Made by a program: the position numbers and the translations under genes | Part shown: piece after piece, positions 17,401-25,923 of the stretch | Layout: each line of letters opens with the position of its first letter | How positions within the stretch are numbered: position 1 is the first letter of the stretch | Notes under the pieces: model-generated | Seen by the model: only the letters and a program-made list of their open reading frames with translations | Told to the model about the DNA's origin: nothing | Database searches by the model: none | DNA from: Flavobacteriales bacterium | GTDB taxonomy: Bacteria > Bacteroidota > Bacteroidia > Flavobacteriales_F > PHOS-HE28 | Assembly (NCBI GenBank): GCA_016710965.1 | Contig: JADJTW010000031.1 | Coordinates: 682,001-746,000 of the forward strand | Direction of reading: 5' to 3' | Length of the DNA: 64,000 nt

Positions 17401-20400
17401 CACGCCGAGGTCGTTGCCAAAAGCATCGAACCAAGCGACGGTGCATTGCGGATCAGTGCAGTTGAACGACACGCTCACGCTGCCATCGCACGTATTGGGG
17501 CAGCTCGTCGTGCCGTCGGTGATGGTGAGAACTTCACCATCGCTGTCGGTAATCGGAACGGCGCGTTGGGCAGTGCATCCGTTCGCATCGGTAACGCTTA
17601 CGTTGTAGATGCCGCCGCAGAGATTCGCAACTTCGAGCACGTCCGATGCGATGATCGTTCCGCCGGGATCGGTCCATGTGATCGAGTAAGGTCCAGCACC
17701 TCCGTTGATGACCAACGTTGCGGTTCCTATGCACACCGCGCACTGGCTTGGGGTCGTGGTCACGTCCAGCACGAGTGGTTGCGGCGCGCTGAGGTCATAG
17801 CTGAAGTCCACGCTGCAGCCCGTCGCGTCGGTGATGTTCACCGCGTATGTTCCCGCGCAAAGCCCCGTTGCACTTGTTCCTCCCTGTCCGTTCGGTGGCA
17901 CCGGAGCCCACGAAATGATGTAGGGCGCGACGCCTCCGCTGGGCGCGAGTTCAATGGATCCGTTGCAATCACCGGCGCATGCCACTCCGGTCACCGTCGC
18001 ATTGTCCAGGATCGGTTGCGGACCGGTGATGAGGATGTCTGCCACGATGCTGCATCCCGTCGCATCGGTGATCGTAACGCTGATGATGCCCTCGCACAAG
18101 CCCGTGGCCTGCGTTGTGCCTTGCCCGCCGGATGGAGGCGGTTGCCAATCGTAGGTGTATGGCGCAATGCCGCCCGTAGGGCCGACCGTGGCCGTGCCGT
18201 TGCAATCACCCGCGCAACTCACCGGCGTGCTGCTGCTATTGGCCTGTATCGCCGTGAATGGATCGACAGTGAAAGCGAATATGCTGTCGCAGCCGTTGTC
18301 GTCGGTAAGCGTGACGGTGTAATTCGTTCCCGCACACAGTCCGGTAGCCGTTGTTGTTCCCTGGCCGCCGCCGGGCGGCGGCTGCCAGTCGATGCCGATC
18401 GCTCCCGTGCCGCCGGTGGGCGTTACGGTTGCTGTGCCCGTGCATGCTCCCGCGCAGGTCTCGGGCGTAGTGATCAGGTTCGCATTGAACTGGGGAGGAG
18501 TGCCGACGAAGAAGGTGGTGGAGCTGAAGCAGCCCACCGAATCGAACACGCGCACCTCCCACGCGCCAAGGCAAAGCCCGCTCACGCTCGTTGTTCCTTG
18601 TCCAACAGGCGGGTTCGGTATCCACAGGTAGGTGTATGGAGGAATGCCGCCGGTCGGTGTCACCGTCGCCGTGCCCGCGCACGTATTCGGACAGGGACTA
18701 TCCGTCCACACCACATTGTCTGCGATGGGCACCTTCGGAAGGATGTCGAAGACCACTGTAGTGTCGCATCCTGATGCATCTCCGATCACCACGGTCCAAA
18801 TGCCGGGGCACAAACTGTTCACGCTCGGCAGGCCTTGCTGCCCGTTGGGCGGCAGTGGCGACCAGATGAAGGTGAATGGACCTGCACCGACGGGGTTCAC
18901 CGTGGCGGTGCCGTTGCACGGGCCATTGCAATCCTCATCGGTATGCGACTCGTTCGGCACGATCGCCGACGGAGCGTTGACAACGAAGAGCAGCACCGTA
19001 TCGCATTGCGCCGCATCGGTGATCTGCAATGACCAATTGCCGGCGCAAAGGAGCGATGCGTTCGGCGTGCCCTGCCCGCTTCCGGGTGCGGGCGTCCACA
19101 GGTAGGTGTACGGCGCAAGCCCTCCCGTCACGGTCACATCGATCGCGCCATTGCAATCGTTCACGCAGCTCGCATCCGTCACCACGCCGCTAGCATCGAT
19201 GCCCGACGGCGTACTGATCGCGAAGGGCACGATCACCGAACAACCCACCGCATCGGTCACAGTGAGCGTGTATGCGCCCGGACAATAATCCGTGGCGTTC
19301 GGTGTGCCTTGACCACCGCCCGGTGGCGCCTGCCAGTCGTAGGTGTACGGTCCAGTACCGCCGCTCGGGGTCGCCGTCGCGGTGCCATCGCACCCGCCAC
19401 CGCAACTCGCCGGTGTAGTCACGAGGTCGACCACGATGGGGGTCGGATCATTGATGGTGAACGACAGCGTGGTGTCGCATCCAGATGCATCGGTCACGGT
19501 TACGGTGTAATTGCCTGGACACAGGTCGATCGCATCCGGCGTTCCCTGTCCGTTCACGTTCGGGTTCCACAGGTAGGCGAGCGGTGCAGTGCCACCCGTG
19601 GCGATCACCGTCGCCGTACCGTCGCACAAGCCCGCGCACGTCGGGTCCGTGGTCGTCACCGATGCATCGATCGGTGGCGGTTCATTCACCGTGAAGGAAA
19701 GCGTGGTGTCGCACGCGCCGGAGGTGATCGTGACATCATAGGTGCCAGCGCACAACGCGGAGACCGACCCGGTCCCCTGCCCCACCGGCGGGTTGTTCGT
19801 CCATACATACGTGAACACGCCGTTGCCGCCGCTGACGGTGAGCACGATCGCTCCATCGCAATCGCCGTTGCAGGTGGCATCGGTCACCACGCCGCTCGCA
19901 TCGATCGGCGGTGGCGCGGGAACGGTGAACGCGATCGTCGTATCGCAGCCCGCCGCGTCGGTCACTGTAAGCGTGTAGGCCTGCGGGCAAAGGCCCGTGA
20001 CATCAGGCGTGCCCTGGCCTGTGCCGGGCGGTGGCGTCCACAGATAACTGTACGGTCCAACACCACCCGTGACGATCACTCCCGCCGATCCATCGCACAC
20101 ACCGGGGCAGCTCGCGGGCAGCACTTGCAACGAAAGCAGAATGGGTACGGCATCGAGGATGATGAAGTCCTGCGTGATCGTGCAGCCGTTGTCATCCGTG
20201 ACTGTTACGCTGATCGGTCCTGCGCACAGGCCCGTTGCCGTGTTCGTGCCTTGTCCGCCGTTGGGTGCAGGTGTCCACACGTACGTGTAGGGTTGCACGC
20301 CGCCGATCACATCCACGGTTGCGGTGCCATCGCACAAGTTGCCGCAGGTCACATCGGTCTGGCTTGGCGTTACCTGCAATGGCGGCGGCTCGTTGATGAT

Positions 20401-21770
20401 GTAGTTGATCGTGGTATCGCAACCGTTGGCGTCGGTGATGAGCACGCTGCCCGGTCCGGCGCAGAGCCCCGTGACCACAGGTGTTCCCTGGCCACCCGAA
20501 GGGTTCGGTATCCACAAGTAGCTGTACGGCGAGACACCGCCTTGCACATCGGCCGTTGCTGTTCCATCGCAAGCGCCGTTGCAGGTCACATCGGTGGTGA
20601 TCACGCTGGCGATCAACGGCGGTGGTGCGTTCACCGTGAAGGCTACCGTTGTGTCGCAGCCGAGCGCATCCACCACCGTCACCGTGTAGGGACCTGCGCA
20701 CAAGCCGCTCACGTTGGTGGTGCCCTGCCCAACAGCAGGCGGTGGCGCCCACGTGATCGTGAGCGGCGCCTGACCACCGGTGATGATGATGTCGATGGCA
20801 CCATCACATTCGCTCGCACAGGTCGCATCGGTCACCGTGCCCTGCACCTCGATGGCCGATGGCGAGTCGATCGTGATCGGCACCAGCGTATCGCAACCGG
20901 TGATCTGATCGGTGATCAGCACCGTGTAGTTGCCCGCGCATAGGCCGGTTACGCTATTGGTTCCAGCGCCTCCGCCGGGGGCCGGTGCCCACACGTACGT
21001 GAAAGGCCCCGGTGATCCGGTTGGTGCCACGGACGCGGCTCCATCGCATGCACCGAAGCAACTGGCATTGACCGTCGCAGGATTGGGTTGTATCGGCGCG
21101 GGCTGCGCGATAGTGAAAGCGAGCGTGGTATCGCATCCGTTGGCATCCACGATGAGCACCGTGTAGTTGCCCGCGCACAGGCCCGTGGCGTTGTTGGTGC
21201 CCTGCCCCGCGCCTGGTGCGGGGTTCCACGTGATGGTGTAGTTGGGCGTGCCGCCGCTCGGGTTCACCGATGCCGTTCCATCGCACTGCCCGAAGCAACT
21301 GCTGTTCGTGAACGTGAGGTTCGGAGCGATCGGCAACAGGTTGTAGGTGAAGGTGGTGTCGAACGTGCAGCCGTTGAGATCGGTGATCTCGAGCGTGTTC
21401 GTTCCCGCGCACAACTGGTCGAAGGTGGGAGCATTTCCGGCACCGTTGTTCCAGTTGAACGTATGCGGCGCCACACCACCTATGGGCAGGGCCTGTCGCG
21501 AACCGTTGCACACATCAGCACAGGTAGGCGGTGTGCCTGGGCCGAAGAAGATGACGCCCAGCGGCGAGGGCTCGGTGACGTTCAGCGGCACGCCGCACGA
21601 AATGCCCTGCGTCCCATCGGTGACCACCACGATCTGCGGGCCGCCGCACGCGCCCACCCAGGTCTGCGTGGTCGGTCCGCCAAAGAGCCACGAGTAGGTG
21701 AAATTGCCGCTGCCACCGCTCACGTTCACGGTAATGGTGGCGTTGCATTGCCCACGGCAACGCACATTGA
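13960..21770 (-). repeat. ~33 SprB-type repeat units of ~237 bp
   Basis: Tandem coding repeats of the SprB family run across the frameshift. Each unit has paired Cys in C-x-G-x-C-D-G, a P-Y-x-Y-x-W strand and a G-L-C-A-G...N-G-C-D-T-T strand pair. Counting the C-x-x-x-C-D/N-G motifs gives about 31 units in the main frame and two after the shift. Confidence 0.85.
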
Positions 21771-22581
21771 ACCCATTGAAATTGGTGAGCGCGGAGGTCG
21801 TCGCGATGAAGGGCGTCTGTCCAGCCCCGGTGCCGCACACCACCACATCCAACGCATCGGGTTCAGTGCCCGTGCCACCTGGCCAATCGTGCTTCTGCCC
21901 ACCTACGGCAAGCACCGATCCCTGTGCGCGCACGATGCCGGCAAGCGCATCCATGTTGGGCGCCGTGCGCAGCTGCACCACGGAACGTCCCGCATCGAAA
22001 CGCTTCGCCGCCCGGCCTTCGCTGCACAGCGTTCGGGCGCTGATGATCCCGCCGCCTGCATGCACGGTGCCCTTTCGGAAGGTGATATCGCTCTCCGACA
22101 GGACCAGATCGCTCAGGATCGTGCAGTCGCGCTCGCTATCCATCACCAAGGCGCCGCGCAAGGGAATACCACGCGTATCGATCATGCCGCCACCGGTGAT
22201 CCGCGTGGTGCCGGATGCATCCCAGATCACATTGCCACCCAGGGTCCAATCGCCGCCGATCACAAGCTCATCCCCAGCCCGGCCTTGCACATGAACGTAT
22301 CCGCTCCGACCATCGGCCATGAACGATGCGCAGCGCGAGGTGCTCGCCAATCGCACAATGCTCTCGCCACCCCCCCCGATCACCACGTTCTCATCTGCGC
22401 GCGGCACACCTGCACCACCCGGGCCCTCCGGCGCCAGGCTCCACTTCGCGGCATCGTCCCAAGCGCCATCGCCGCCGATCCAATACTTCGTCCGTTGCGC
22501 TCCCTGCTGCGCCACGGCAATCGCGCTCGAGAATACGAGCAGGGCCAGCGTCAGGGTCCGGTGTGTGAGGTTCATGCGCAT
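14431..22581 (-). CDS. SprB-like giant surface adhesin, N-terminal 2,716 aa (frameshifted before its sorting domain)
   Basis: MRMNLTHRTLTLALLVFSS starts a signal peptide ending A-V-A-Q. Next comes the K-Y-W-I-G-G-D-G-A-W-D-D-A-A-K-W-S head common in large Bacteroidota surface proteins and a region rich in short beta-strands (to about residue 270). About 31 SprB-type repeats follow (C-x-G-x-C-D-G-T-A-x-V; G-G-x-x-P-Y-x-Y-x-W; G-Q-G-T; A-T-G-L-C-A-G-x-Y-x-V-x-I-x-D-A-x-G-C-D-T-T). SprB is the mobile gliding adhesin of Flavobacterium johnsoniae. This frame stops at 14431 without a sorting domain, which lies in the next frame. If the shift is real, the product would lack its T9SS signal. ATG at 22575 is an alternative start. 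Confidence 0.88.
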   Translation of the reverse strand: MRMNLTHRTLTLALLVFSSAIAVAQQGAQRTKYWIGGDGAWDDAAKWSLAPEGPGGAGVPRADENVVIGGGGESIVRLASTSRCASFMADGRSGYVHVQGRAGDELVIGGDWTLGGNVIWDASGTTRITGGGMIDTRGIPLRGALVMDSERDCTILSDLVLSESDITFRKGTVHAGGGIISARTLCSEGRAAKRFDAGRSVVQLRTAPNMDALAGIVRAQGSVLAVGGQKHDWPGGTGTEPDALDVVVCGTGAGQTPFIATTSALTNFNGFNVRCRGQCNATITVNVSGGSGNFTYSWLFGGPTTQTWVGACGGPQIVVVTDGTQGISCGVPLNVTEPSPLGVIFFGPGTPPTCADVCNGSRQALPIGGVAPHTFNWNNGAGNAPTFDQLCAGTNTLEITDLNGCTFDTTFTYNLLPIAPNLTFTNSSCFGQCDGTASVNPSGGTPNYTITWNPAPGAGQGTNNATGLCAGNYTVLIVDANGCDTTLAFTIAQPAPIQPNPATVNASCFGACDGAASVAPTGSPGPFTYVWAPAPGGGAGTNSVTGLCAGNYTVLITDQITGCDTLVPITIDSPSAIEVQGTVTDATCASECDGAIDIIITGGQAPLTITWAPPPAVGQGTTNVSGLCAGPYTVTVVDALGCDTTVAFTVNAPPPLIASVITTDVTCNGACDGTATADVQGGVSPYSYLWIPNPSGGQGTPVVTGLCAGPGSVLITDANGCDTTINYIINEPPPLQVTPSQTDVTCGNLCDGTATVDVIGGVQPYTYVWTPAPNGGQGTNTATGLCAGPISVTVTDDNGCTITQDFIILDAVPILLSLQVLPASCPGVCDGSAGVIVTGGVGPYSYLWTPPPGTGQGTPDVTGLCPQAYTLTVTDAAGCDTTIAFTVPAPPPIDASGVVTDATCNGDCDGAIVLTVSGGNGVFTYVWTNNPPVGQGTGSVSALCAGTYDVTITSGACDTTLSFTVNEPPPIDASVTTTDPTCAGLCDGTATVIATGGTAPLAYLWNPNVNGQGTPDAIDLCPGNYTVTVTDASGCDTTLSFTINDPTPIVVDLVTTPASCGGGCDGTATATPSGGTGPYTYDWQAPPGGGQGTPNATDYCPGAYTLTVTDAVGCSVIVPFAISTPSGIDASGVVTDASCVNDCNGAIDVTVTGGLAPYTYLWTPAPGSGQGTPNASLLCAGNWSLQITDAAQCDTVLLFVVNAPSAIVPNESHTDEDCNGPCNGTATVNPVGAGPFTFIWSPLPPNGQQGLPSVNSLCPGIWTVVIGDASGCDTTVVFDILPKVPIADNVVWTDSPCPNTCAGTATVTPTGGIPPYTYLWIPNPPVGQGTTSVSGLCLGAWEVRVFDSVGCFSSTTFFVGTPPQFNANLITTPETCAGACTGTATVTPTGGTGAIGIDWQPPPGGGQGTTTATGLCAGTNYTVTLTDDNGCDSIFAFTVDPFTAIQANSSSTPVSCAGDCNGTATVGPTGGIAPYTYDWQPPPSGGQGTTQATGLCEGIISVTITDATGCSIVADILITGPQPILDNATVTGVACAGDCNGSIELAPSGGVAPYIISWAPVPPNGQGGTSATGLCAGTYAVNITDATGCSVDFSYDLSAPQPLVLDVTTTPSQCAVCIGTATLVINGGAGPYSITWTDPGGTIIASDVLEVANLCGGIYNVSVTDANGCTAQRAVPITDSDGEVLTITDGTTSCPNTCDGSVSVSFNCTDPQCTVAWFDAFGNDLGVSTNALTGLCPGDYLVEVTNASGCITIDTATVISPAPTTLLISSSPETCAGACDGTAGVGVGGGVPPYTFTWSPQPGGGQGTPLATGLCAGVYTVSIGDAAGCDTTAQVLITAPDSLFSGAVLIDISCSGQCDGNITLGIGGGTAPYTVIWSPVPPNGQGVTAAFALCAGDWTAMIIDANGCSITETYTINAPQPLDVSVSTVASTCPNCDGSATATVNGGTAPYSYDWSLNGATVSTDPVAIDLCGGLYQITVTDANGCSSTQVVQVADSNAEVITPTDGQSTCANNCDGVVSVSFICNAPPCNVTWTDATGNIIAQNELSVDSLCIGTYTAQVINNDGCVSFADASVLPSQAIVPNLSTTPATCFGVCDGTATVGPTGGVQPYTYFWDPPPGGGQNTPQATGLCAGVYTVTIADANLCDTVVQVLILGPQEILIDAIVDDISCDQLCDGSITAIVNGGTAPYSYVWSPTPPAGQGTPTASDLCAGDWTLTVTDANGCTASQTWTVIEPDLLQGSVSSTPSQCGSCIGTGDVVVSGGTAPYFIEWSIGGGFVGTGPSLIDLCAGIYNVLITDANLCTLSTIVVVSDIDGEVVTMTDDLVTCPGDCDGMVSVAFNCAIPTCVIAWFDASGNDLNEPSNTLSNLCAGLYLAQVTNGLGCITIDTAFVTEPDPIVPNLSTTPTSCFGVCDGTATVGPTGGQPQYTYLWVPDVNGQGTPQATDLCAGSYSVTIGDQAGCSITVDVLILEPTPVVATATVTPITCNGACDGTINVAPSGGTAPYTYAWDPIPGNGDGTPDATDLCPGDWSVTITDFNGCDTTYTFTLTDPPVLDAQVGTSDNLCFGDCNGTAQVSISGGVGPYAIVWLNALGITIASGTDNVFDLCAGDYTAVVTDANGCTLPVPFTITEGTPILANLTFTNETCFGPCDGTAAVSPTGGTGPYTFIWQPEPDTGQGTGQVTGLCAGPVSVTITDFLLCDTTITFTVLPFASDQ
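14905..17765 (-). repeat. Three-fold higher-order repeat of ~955 bp inside the SprB-like gene
   Basis: A block of four consecutive SprB units recurs three times. Each block contains an unusual unit with C-x-x-C-x-G (one residue shorter), then D-G/A-E-V...T-D-G/D and a S-V-S/A-F-x-C unit, then the T-C-F/A-G-V/A-C-D-G-T-A unit. The landmark D-x-E-V lies near 17540, 16590 and 15640, a regular spacing of about 950 bases. Confidence 0.75.
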
Positions 22582-22594
22582 CGTGTTGTCTGTT

Positions 22595-23530
22595 CTAGTC
22601 GAATGCTGGGCAGCTGATCGCGCGCTTGCTGGCATCGTCGGGGCCGCACGGCGTGATGGCGAGGATGATCTCGTGCGTGTTGTTGCCTGCCACGCGCAGT
22701 TTGCTGGTGGTCACATCGTAGCTGTAGCCCAGTTGGAAGTACTTGGCGAAGGGCACTTTCATGAGGAAGGTGACCGCATCGCCGTTGCGGTAGCCCGCGC
22801 CGATGGAGAACTTCCGGTTCCACTCCACCATGGCATTGATGTCCAGCGCCGGCGGGCCTCCCTTGCTGAACTTGGCCAGCATGCTGGGGATCAGCGCCGT
22901 CTTGCGCGCGATGCGGTACTTGTATCCCGCGCTCAGCATGAACTGCCGCGCCAGGTGCGAATCGATGCCCATGTTCTTGATGGTGTTGCCCAGCATCTGG
23001 TGCATGGCCATGCCCGCCCACGCCACTTTGGTATAGGCCCAGATACCCGGTGTGATCTCAGGGATCACCACTACGGCGCTGCGACCGTTCAACGCGGGGT
23101 CGTTGGGCTGCACCGTGGTGGCTTCGCCATGGTCGAACTTCATCTGCTGCGCGCCACCGAAGAACCCGAGCGAGAGGTAATAGTCGCGCGACATCTGCAT
23201 GTGGTAGGCATAGGCGCCCACCATGCGCGTGTAGCCCCAGTTGCCGGCGTTGTCGCTTTCCATGAAGACGCCTACGCCGTGCTTGTTCTTCTGGAAGGGC
23301 TTGCCCTTGGCGGTGATGGTGCCATGCACGCTGGCCCAGCCCGTGGTGGGAGCACCGTCGAAGCCCGTCCATTGCTTGCGGAAGCCCAGGCGCACGTCCA
23401 GGCAATCCTTGCTGCCGGCCACGGCGGGGTTCACGCTGAAGTGGTTGAAGACGTACTGCGTGTACTGCGTGAGCTGCTGCGCCACCGCGAACAGCGGCAT
23501 CATGGCAACGAGGAGCATCGCCTTCCTCAT
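22595..23530 (-). CDS. PorP/SprF family type IX secretion membrane protein (first module)
   Basis: A 311-aa PorP/SprF protein: signal peptide ending A-V-A-Q, then LTQYTQYVFNHFSVNPAVAG, RKQWTGFDGAP, a G-A-Y-A-Y-H block, F-Q-L-G-Y-S-Y-D and T-H-E-I-I-L-A-I-T. Its ATG overlaps the TGA of the upstream sorting-domain protein (ATGA), and its stop lies 13 bases before the SprB-like start. A translationally coupled, continuous operon with both neighbours is likely. The C-terminal tail carries two extra Cys (T-P-C-G; S-C-P-A-F-D), unlike the other two copies in this window. Confidence 0.92.
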   Translation of the reverse strand: MRKAMLLVAMMPLFAVAQQLTQYTQYVFNHFSVNPAVAGSKDCLDVRLGFRKQWTGFDGAPTTGWASVHGTITAKGKPFQKNKHGVGVFMESDNAGNWGYTRMVGAYAYHMQMSRDYYLSLGFFGGAQQMKFDHGEATTVQPNDPALNGRSAVVVIPEITPGIWAYTKVAWAGMAMHQMLGNTIKNMGIDSHLARQFMLSAGYKYRIARKTALIPSMLAKFSKGGPPALDINAMVEWNRKFSIGAGYRNGDAVTFLMKVPFAKYFQLGYSYDVTTSKLRVAGNNTHEIILAITPCGPDDASKRAISCPAFD

Positions 23531-24519
23531 CGGATGATGGAGATGAAGCCCGTATAAGGGGCCGATTTGCCCTCGAGCTGGTTCAACTGGATGTAGTAGT
23601 AATAGCTGCCCTCGGAGAGGTCCTTGCCGTTGTGCGTTCCGTCCCACGGCTCGCGATAGCCGTTGCTCTTGAACACCTTCTGTCCCCAGCGATCGAAGAT
23701 GAGCACCTCGCTGCCCGGATAGTCGGCGATGCCGGGCACCTCCCACGTGTCGTTGATGCCGTCGCCGTTCGGGGTGAAGGTGTTCGGCGGATCGATCAGG
23801 CGGATGATGTCCACCACCACCGTGTCCGAGTACGTGCAACCATTGATCACGGTACTGACGGCGTAGGCCGTGCTGCTCGATGGATTGGCGATAGGGTCGG
23901 GAATGCTGTTGCCGCTGAGGCCCACGGTGGGCGACCAATTGTAAGTGGTGCCGCCGGTTGCACCCAGTTGCACGCTGCCGCCCTCGGGGATCTCCACATC
24001 GGGACCCGCGTCGAAATCCACGTTCACCACATCGATGCCGGCACCGCTGAGCGTGATGCGGAAGCCGCATTGCGCCGCGATCGTGGCACCGTTGTTCACC
24101 GCACCGGATACCACCACCCAGTATTGCGTGTTGGCCGCCAACGCAAGGGTCGTGGTCGTGAACGCCTGGTTGTCCAGTTCGCAGGGCGATACCGCTGCGA
24201 AGGCCGCTGGGGTGCAATTGCCATCGCCGCTGAGGACCACCACGCTCAGTTCATCGTCCATGCCAGCGACCACCGGGCAATCGATCTGGTTCACGCGCAC
24301 ATTCACGGTGCCGCCCTGGCTGTTGGTGGTGAAGGTGTACCACAGCAGGTTGTCGGCCGGTGGGCAGAAGGCAGGCAGAGCGCCGGTGGCGCCGGTGTTG
24401 TTCCCCAAAGCGGGTTGCTGCGCGCACAGCAACTGGGCCGTGGCGCAGCTGGTGTTGGTGGGCTGTGAAAGCACCCTGAATGGCACCAGGAGCAGGAGGA
24501 TCGGGAGGGCTTTGCGCAT
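23527..24519 (-). CDS. Secreted protein with type B T9SS sorting domain (330 aa)
   Basis: A signal peptide (MRKALPILLLLVPFRVLSQ) is followed by a Cys-containing beta-rich domain (about 20-165; P-T-N-T-S-C-A-T-A-Q, L-W-Y-T-F-T, Q-Y-W-V-V-V-S-G) that resembles the pre-peptidase C-terminal-like domains seen ahead of Bacteroidota adhesins. A PKD-like stretch (D-A-G-P-D-V-E-I-P-E-G-G) comes next. The final ~90 residues are a type B sorting domain: NTFTPNGDGINDTW, IFDRWGQKVF, W-D-G and G-S-Y-Y-Y-Y-I. It is the first gene of the adhesin operon, overlaps its PorP/SprF by 4 bases, and is probably a small surface protein assembled with the giants. Confidence 0.88.
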   Translation of the reverse strand: MRKALPILLLLVPFRVLSQPTNTSCATAQLLCAQQPALGNNTGATGALPAFCPPADNLLWYTFTTNSQGGTVNVRVNQIDCPVVAGMDDELSVVVLSGDGNCTPAAFAAVSPCELDNQAFTTTTLALAANTQYWVVVSGAVNNGATIAAQCGFRITLSGAGIDVVNVDFDAGPDVEIPEGGSVQLGATGGTTYNWSPTVGLSGNSIPDPIANPSSSTAYAVSTVINGCTYSDTVVVDIIRLIDPPNTFTPNGDGINDTWEVPGIADYPGSEVLIFDRWGQKVFKSNGYREPWDGTHNGKDLSEGSYYYYIQLNQLEGKSAPYTGFISIIR

Positions 24520-24535
24520 GTATGCGACGACGCGG

Positions 24536-24554
24536 GGCCGCACACAATGCGGCC
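24536..24554 (-). promoter_or_regulatory. Leader hairpin upstream of the adhesin operon
   Basis: GGCCGCA and TGCGGCC form a perfect 7-bp stem around a 5-base loop, 16 bases before the first ATG of the adhesin operon. It could be a leader structure that modulates translation or a remnant terminator. No T-run is present. Confidence 0.35.
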
Positions 24555-24694
24555 GTGCCGAAGGTCACGCGCGTGTAAGGCTCCCCAGCGTAGCGGGTAT
24601 TCCACTTTCACACAGGGGGGTGTGGAGGGGTCGGTTCAGGAAAAACACGGCGAGGCATCCCAACGAGCCGTTCCCGCCTCCTCATCGGATCGCT

Positions 24695-24769
24695 TGGTGA
24701 TCCCACCAGGAGTCGAACCTGGATCAAGAGTTTAGGAAACTCCTATTCTATCCATTGAACTATGGGACC
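24695..24769 (-). tRNA. tRNA-Arg (anticodon CCT)
   Basis: The minus strand folds as a complete cloverleaf. The acceptor stem is GGTCCCA/TGGGATC with discriminator A and an encoded CCA. The D arm is GTTC/GAAT, the anticodon stem GGAGT/ACTCT with loop TTCCTAA (anticodon CCT), and the T arm CCAGG/CCTGG with TTCGACT. The body is 72 nt plus CCA. CCT reads AGG, a rare arginine codon in a GC-rich genome. Confidence 0.95.
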
Positions 24770-24814
24770 GGATAGGGCCGCGAAAGTAGCCCCGCCCTCA
24801 ACAATAGCCGGGCG

Positions 24815-25813
24815 CTAGGGCAGCTCGATGCGGCCGATCTCGGTCTCTTCGGCGTTCTGCCTGAGCAGCACGCGGTAGGTGCCCGCTGGGATGACCACTG
24901 AGGTCGACGCGCTGCACGAAGTCGGTACCAGGGGGGCAGAGCCCAACCATCCACGGGGTCCGCCGGCATCGCGGACCGCGACCACCGCGGCTTACCGGGA
25001 CCAGGCAGTCCACCAACGCCCGCCCGGTGCCGGGCCGGGTGACTTGACCAACAAGGGTAGCGCCCTAGGAACCGGCCGCCACGTCCTCCACCCGGAACTG
25101 GTACGATGGTGCCCTTGCGCGCTTGGCTGCGGAAGCCTGGACCGGTGCGCCCCCATCGTCGATGATGCGGAGCGCGGCAGTGCTTGCACGACCACTATCA
25201 ACAACGTGAGCACGTAGCTGCCGCGGGCCGCCTCGAGGTTTCGCGCTTCAGCGTATCGGTCCCCGTCGATCCATTTCCATTCCAGCAGCATCGGGCCGCG
25301 GGTGTTCTCCAATTGGGCCATTCCGCCTGCCCCCTGCTGTGCGCAAGCGAAAGCGGATGCGCCCTGTGAAGGCGCTATCGGCAGCGGCCAGGAACGGAAC
25401 GCTGAGGGTGTTGTCGGCGGGGCGCTGGTCCTTACGCCCGTTGGGATCGCCGAGCGTAACGGTGAAGGTGTTCGAACCATCGCGCATGTCGATCAGGTGC
25501 GGCAACTGCACCTCCAGCGACTGGCGCCCGAACCCAAATGGCCCGTCCAGGCGAACATGCGCGGCAGGAAGCCGTCGGTGCCGTAACGGATGGAGATGGC
25601 CGCGAGAGGATCGCTGCCGTTGTTGCGCAGGATGATGCGCGGCTCCTGCACCGCCGGGTTGAGCGCCGCGTAGCGCGGGTCGTCGCTAGGGACAATGATG
25701 GCCTCCACCGCAGCATCGTAGCGATGCAGCTTTGCGCAGCGCCCTGTGTCCTGTGCATGCATGAACGACGGGACCAATACCAACAGCACGAACGGTGAAC
25801 GCATGTGTTTCAT
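24815..25813 (-). pseudogene. Disrupted secreted protein gene with at least four frame breaks
   Basis: A signal peptide (MRSPFVLLVLVPSFMHAQ) and a CARDB-like region (P-R-I-I-L-R-N-N-G-S-D-P-L; F-A-W-T-G) are readable in one frame. The chain moves to a second frame near 25550 (S-L-E-V-Q-L-P-H-L-I-D; N-T-F-T-V-T-L) and to a third near 25340 (L-L-E-W-K-W-I-D-G-D; G-S-Y-V-L-T-L-L). Another shift near 25170 leads to L-R-I-I-D-D-G-G and Y-Q-F-R-V-E-D-V-A-A-G-S, followed by an in-frame TAG. The C-terminus (A-V-V-A-V-R-D-A-G-G...I-P-A-G-T-Y-R-V-L-L-R-Q) is in yet another frame and ends at the TAG at 24815. Several breaks sit at G- or C-runs. The intact gene probably encoded a surface protein. The breaks could also be consensus errors. 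Confidence 0.7.
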
Positions 25814-25897
25814 CCCGCTTCGCGGGGGCGCAAGCTGCACACGCGGTGGCGATCCCACAAGTCCCTGCCAGCGGCTATGGCCTCCTGACATGCACTT

Positions 25898-25923
25898 CCA
25901 CCTTTTCCTTGACGAAAAGGTGG
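25898..25923. repeat. Intergenic hairpin repeat (10-bp perfect stem)
   Basis: CCACCTTTTC and GAAAAGGTGG pair perfectly around a 6-base loop and are followed by GAGCCAAAAGTCAA. I recall very similar stem-loops scattered through intergenic regions of many Bacteroidota. The 311-base gap between the pseudogene and the next gene otherwise shows only this element and the downstream promoter. Confidence 0.6.

Noticed and set aside
17011..18774. 587-aa plus-strand open frame across the SprB-like gene
   Set aside because: It is an antisense shadow of SprB repeats with Arg/Ala-rich, domain-free content.
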